Shown one piece after another: positions 62,657-64,000 of a DNA stretch of 64,000 nucleotides; position 1 is the first letter of the stretch; each line of letters starts with the position of its first letter. The stretch spans positions 1-64,000 of the forward strand of contig NZ_PGLR01000016.1 in NCBI RefSeq assembly GCF_002803095.1, written 5' to 3'. The notes below the pieces were generated by a model, which had not been told where the DNA came from, made no database searches, and saw only the letters and a program-made list of their open reading frames with translations. The position numbers were made by a program, and so were the translations under genes. The DNA comes from Pseudomonas sp. ZH-FAD (lineage in GTDB: Bacteria; Pseudomonadota; Gammaproteobacteria; Pseudomonadales; Pseudomonadaceae).

Positions 62657-64000
62657 TCAGTGGCCGTTGCGGCTACCGACGCAGACGAAGCTGCTGGCGG
62701 TGTTCACGTCACCCTTGCCGCGGTACTTCGGCCAGCCGGGGTATTCGCACAGCGGACGGGTGCGGCCCGGCACGCCGACGCTGTCGGCGACGATCTGCCC
62801 GCGCGGCGCGCGGCCTCGTTCGACCCAATCCTCCAGTGCGCTGAGCGAATCCCAGGCGGCGTTGAACAGGGTGCTGGCGGCATGGCCGTAGCCGGGAATC
62901 TCGTAGTAGCGCAGAAAGCGCCGGGTCTTGCCCGGGCCCATGTCGCGGCGGATGCGCTCGTAGTACTCGGCGCTGGCACGGCTGCTCACCAGCTGGTCGG
63001 CGGTGCCGTGGGCGATGAGCAGCTTGCCGCCGTTATCGGCGAAGGCCGAGAGGTCGGTCCGGTTGACGTCCTGGCGCAGCGACAGCTCGCTGATGCGCGG
63101 CAGCCAGGGGCCGGGCGCCTCGGGGTCGAGGCCGAGCGAATCGAAGGTCGGGTTGCGCGTCACGAAGTGGCGCACCCATTCGTCCCAGAACCCGGAATGG
63201 TAGGGCGCGCCGTCGGCGAAGCCGGTGCCGTGGACGGGCATCGGGTAGGTCGGCTGCAGGGTGTTGAGGCCGAGTCGATTGACCACCAGCTGCACGCCCT
63301 CGCCCGGTCGGCCGAGGTCGCTGCCCCAGGCGTTGAAGCCTGGGTAGTGGGTCTCGCCACTGGCCAGCGGGAAGTTGAAGCGGATCGGCGTGTTGAACAC
63401 CCGCAGCGCCTCGATCTGCGCATCGGACAGGCAGCGCTGCGAGCTGTCGGCGCCTCCGGGGCAGCGCAGCGGCCGACCGTCGAGCCGGGCGCTGGCCGGG
63501 TCGAAGCGCGCGTTGCAGGCGGCCTGGTGGCTGACCACGCGATCGCGCACGCCATCCAGCCCGTCGCAGGCCTGCAGGGCGGCCTCGAGCAGGGCGGCGC
63601 GTTTTTCCAGGCTGGGAAAGGCGCCGGGCGCAGCTAGCGCGCGGGTGATGCGGCCGAACTGCAGGTTCAGCGCCAGCGCGTTGTAGGCCGGGTAGAGGGC
63701 GATGGCGCCGTCGAAGTCGGTCGGCCACTGCTGCACCACCGCCAGCGCCTCGCGGCCGCCGGTCGAGCCGCCGGCGAAGTAGCTGCGCTCGGGCAGGCTG
63801 CCGTAATGCAGCGCGATGAGATGCCGGGCGGCGTCGCGGGTCTTCTTCAGCGCGTCATGGGCGTAGTTGGCCAGGGCCTCCTCGTTCCAGGCGAAGGCGC
63901 CGGGGCTGAAGGGATCGGCGACGTGCCCGGAGTCGCTGGCGAACACCGCATAGCCGCGGCCCAGTGGCGTGGGCTGGTCCAGCGGGCCGGCCGGCAGGTT
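62657..64000 (-). CDS. Tannase/feruloyl esterase family protein (partial, runs off right edge)
   Basis: At least 447 residues are visible; the N terminus lies beyond 64000, since the frame stays open to the edge (…PTPLGRGYAVFASDSGHVADP). It has the nucleophile motif GGSTGGREAL, acidic residue in HGTADQLVSSRAS and His in IPGYGHAAS. In many family members a disulfide links Cys before Ser and Cys after His (CS-D-HC). Here both positions are Gly and Ala, so that bridge is absent. Likely a secreted or periplasmic ester hydrolase for plant-type phenolic esters. Confidence 0.88.
   Translation of the reverse strand, partial: NLPAGPLDQPTPLGRGYAVFASDSGHVADPFSPGAFAWNEEALANYAHDALKKTRDAARHLIALHYGSLPERSYFAGGSTGGREALAVVQQWPTDFDGAIALYPAYNALALNLQFGRITRALAAPGAFPSLEKRAALLEAALQACDGLDGVRDRVVSHQAACNARFDPASARLDGRPLRCPGGADSSQRCLSDAQIEALRVFNTPIRFNFPLASGETHYPGFNAWGSDLGRPGEGVQLVVNRLGLNTLQPTYPMPVHGTGFADGAPYHSGFWDEWVRHFVTRNPTFDSLGLDPEAPGPWLPRISELSLRQDVNRTDLSAFADNGGKLLIAHGTADQLVSSRASAEYYERIRRDMGPGKTRRFLRYYEIPGYGHAASTLFNAAWDSLSALEDWVERGRAPRGQIVADSVGVPGRTRPLCEYPGWPKYRGKGDVNTASSFVCVGSRNGH

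Overview
The window looks like chromosome of a Pseudomonas from the mendocina / pseudoalcaligenes / oleovorans / alcaligenes side of the genus. The evidence is the high GC, the Pseudomonas-type protein families (OprD porins, LsfA-SsuEAD, SfnC-like monooxygenase, OscA-Sbp-CysTWA), the many short intergenic palindromes typical of the genus, and attC sites resembling those of pseudomonad chromosomal integrons. Species is an inference. No rRNA, tRNA or CRISPR array was seen.

Layout. 1-3.7 kb: alkanesulfonate genes (lsfA-ssuE-ssuA-ssuD, minus strand, leaving the left edge). 3.8-12.2 kb: a GNAT acetyltransferase and the complete potassium-uptake operon kdpFABCDE. 12.5-13.8 kb: chromate transporter. 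13.9-18.9 kb: an AT-rich island of six consecutive integron gene cassettes bounded by attC sites, with no integrase in view (a CALIN). Three of the six encoded proteins carry an RNxxxH motif of the HEPN RNase type. 19-26.3 kb: a second sulfur-source locus (OprD porin, orphan SsuA-like binding protein, SfnC/DszC-like monooxygenase, periplasmic thiosulfate sulfurtransferase, TsuA-like transporter). 26.5-31.6 kb: two MFS exporters, a methyltransferase, a NIPSNAP protein and an AraC regulator. 31.6-45.4 kb: a catabolic island with a PotABCD-type ABC transporter split over two operons around a LysR gene, plus RidA, quinone oxidoreductase, GST, a variant AroQ, 2-hydroxyacid dehydrogenase, DUF1028, an ArgE-like hydrolase, a flavin monooxygenase and an LldD-like enzyme. 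45.6-48.4 kb: modABC behind a clear ModE operator. 48.5-54.3 kb: an unusual sigma-54 activator, an RBBP9-like hydrolase, then oscA-sbp-cysTWA for sulfate/thiosulfate uptake. 54.4-64 kb: small regulators and membrane proteins, a PhoD-like phosphatase, 3-hydroxybutyrate dehydrogenase, an OprD porin and a tannase/feruloyl esterase family protein cut by the right edge.

Sulfur acquisition is the recurring theme: three separate loci, of which three intergenic regions share the AT-rich motif (C/A)TAAAAAGAAT. Mobile or repetitive DNA fills the gaps: two MITE-like elements with perfect terminal inverted repeats, several REP-like palindrome families, and the cassette array.

Functions come from reading protein motifs and gene context; no database search was run.
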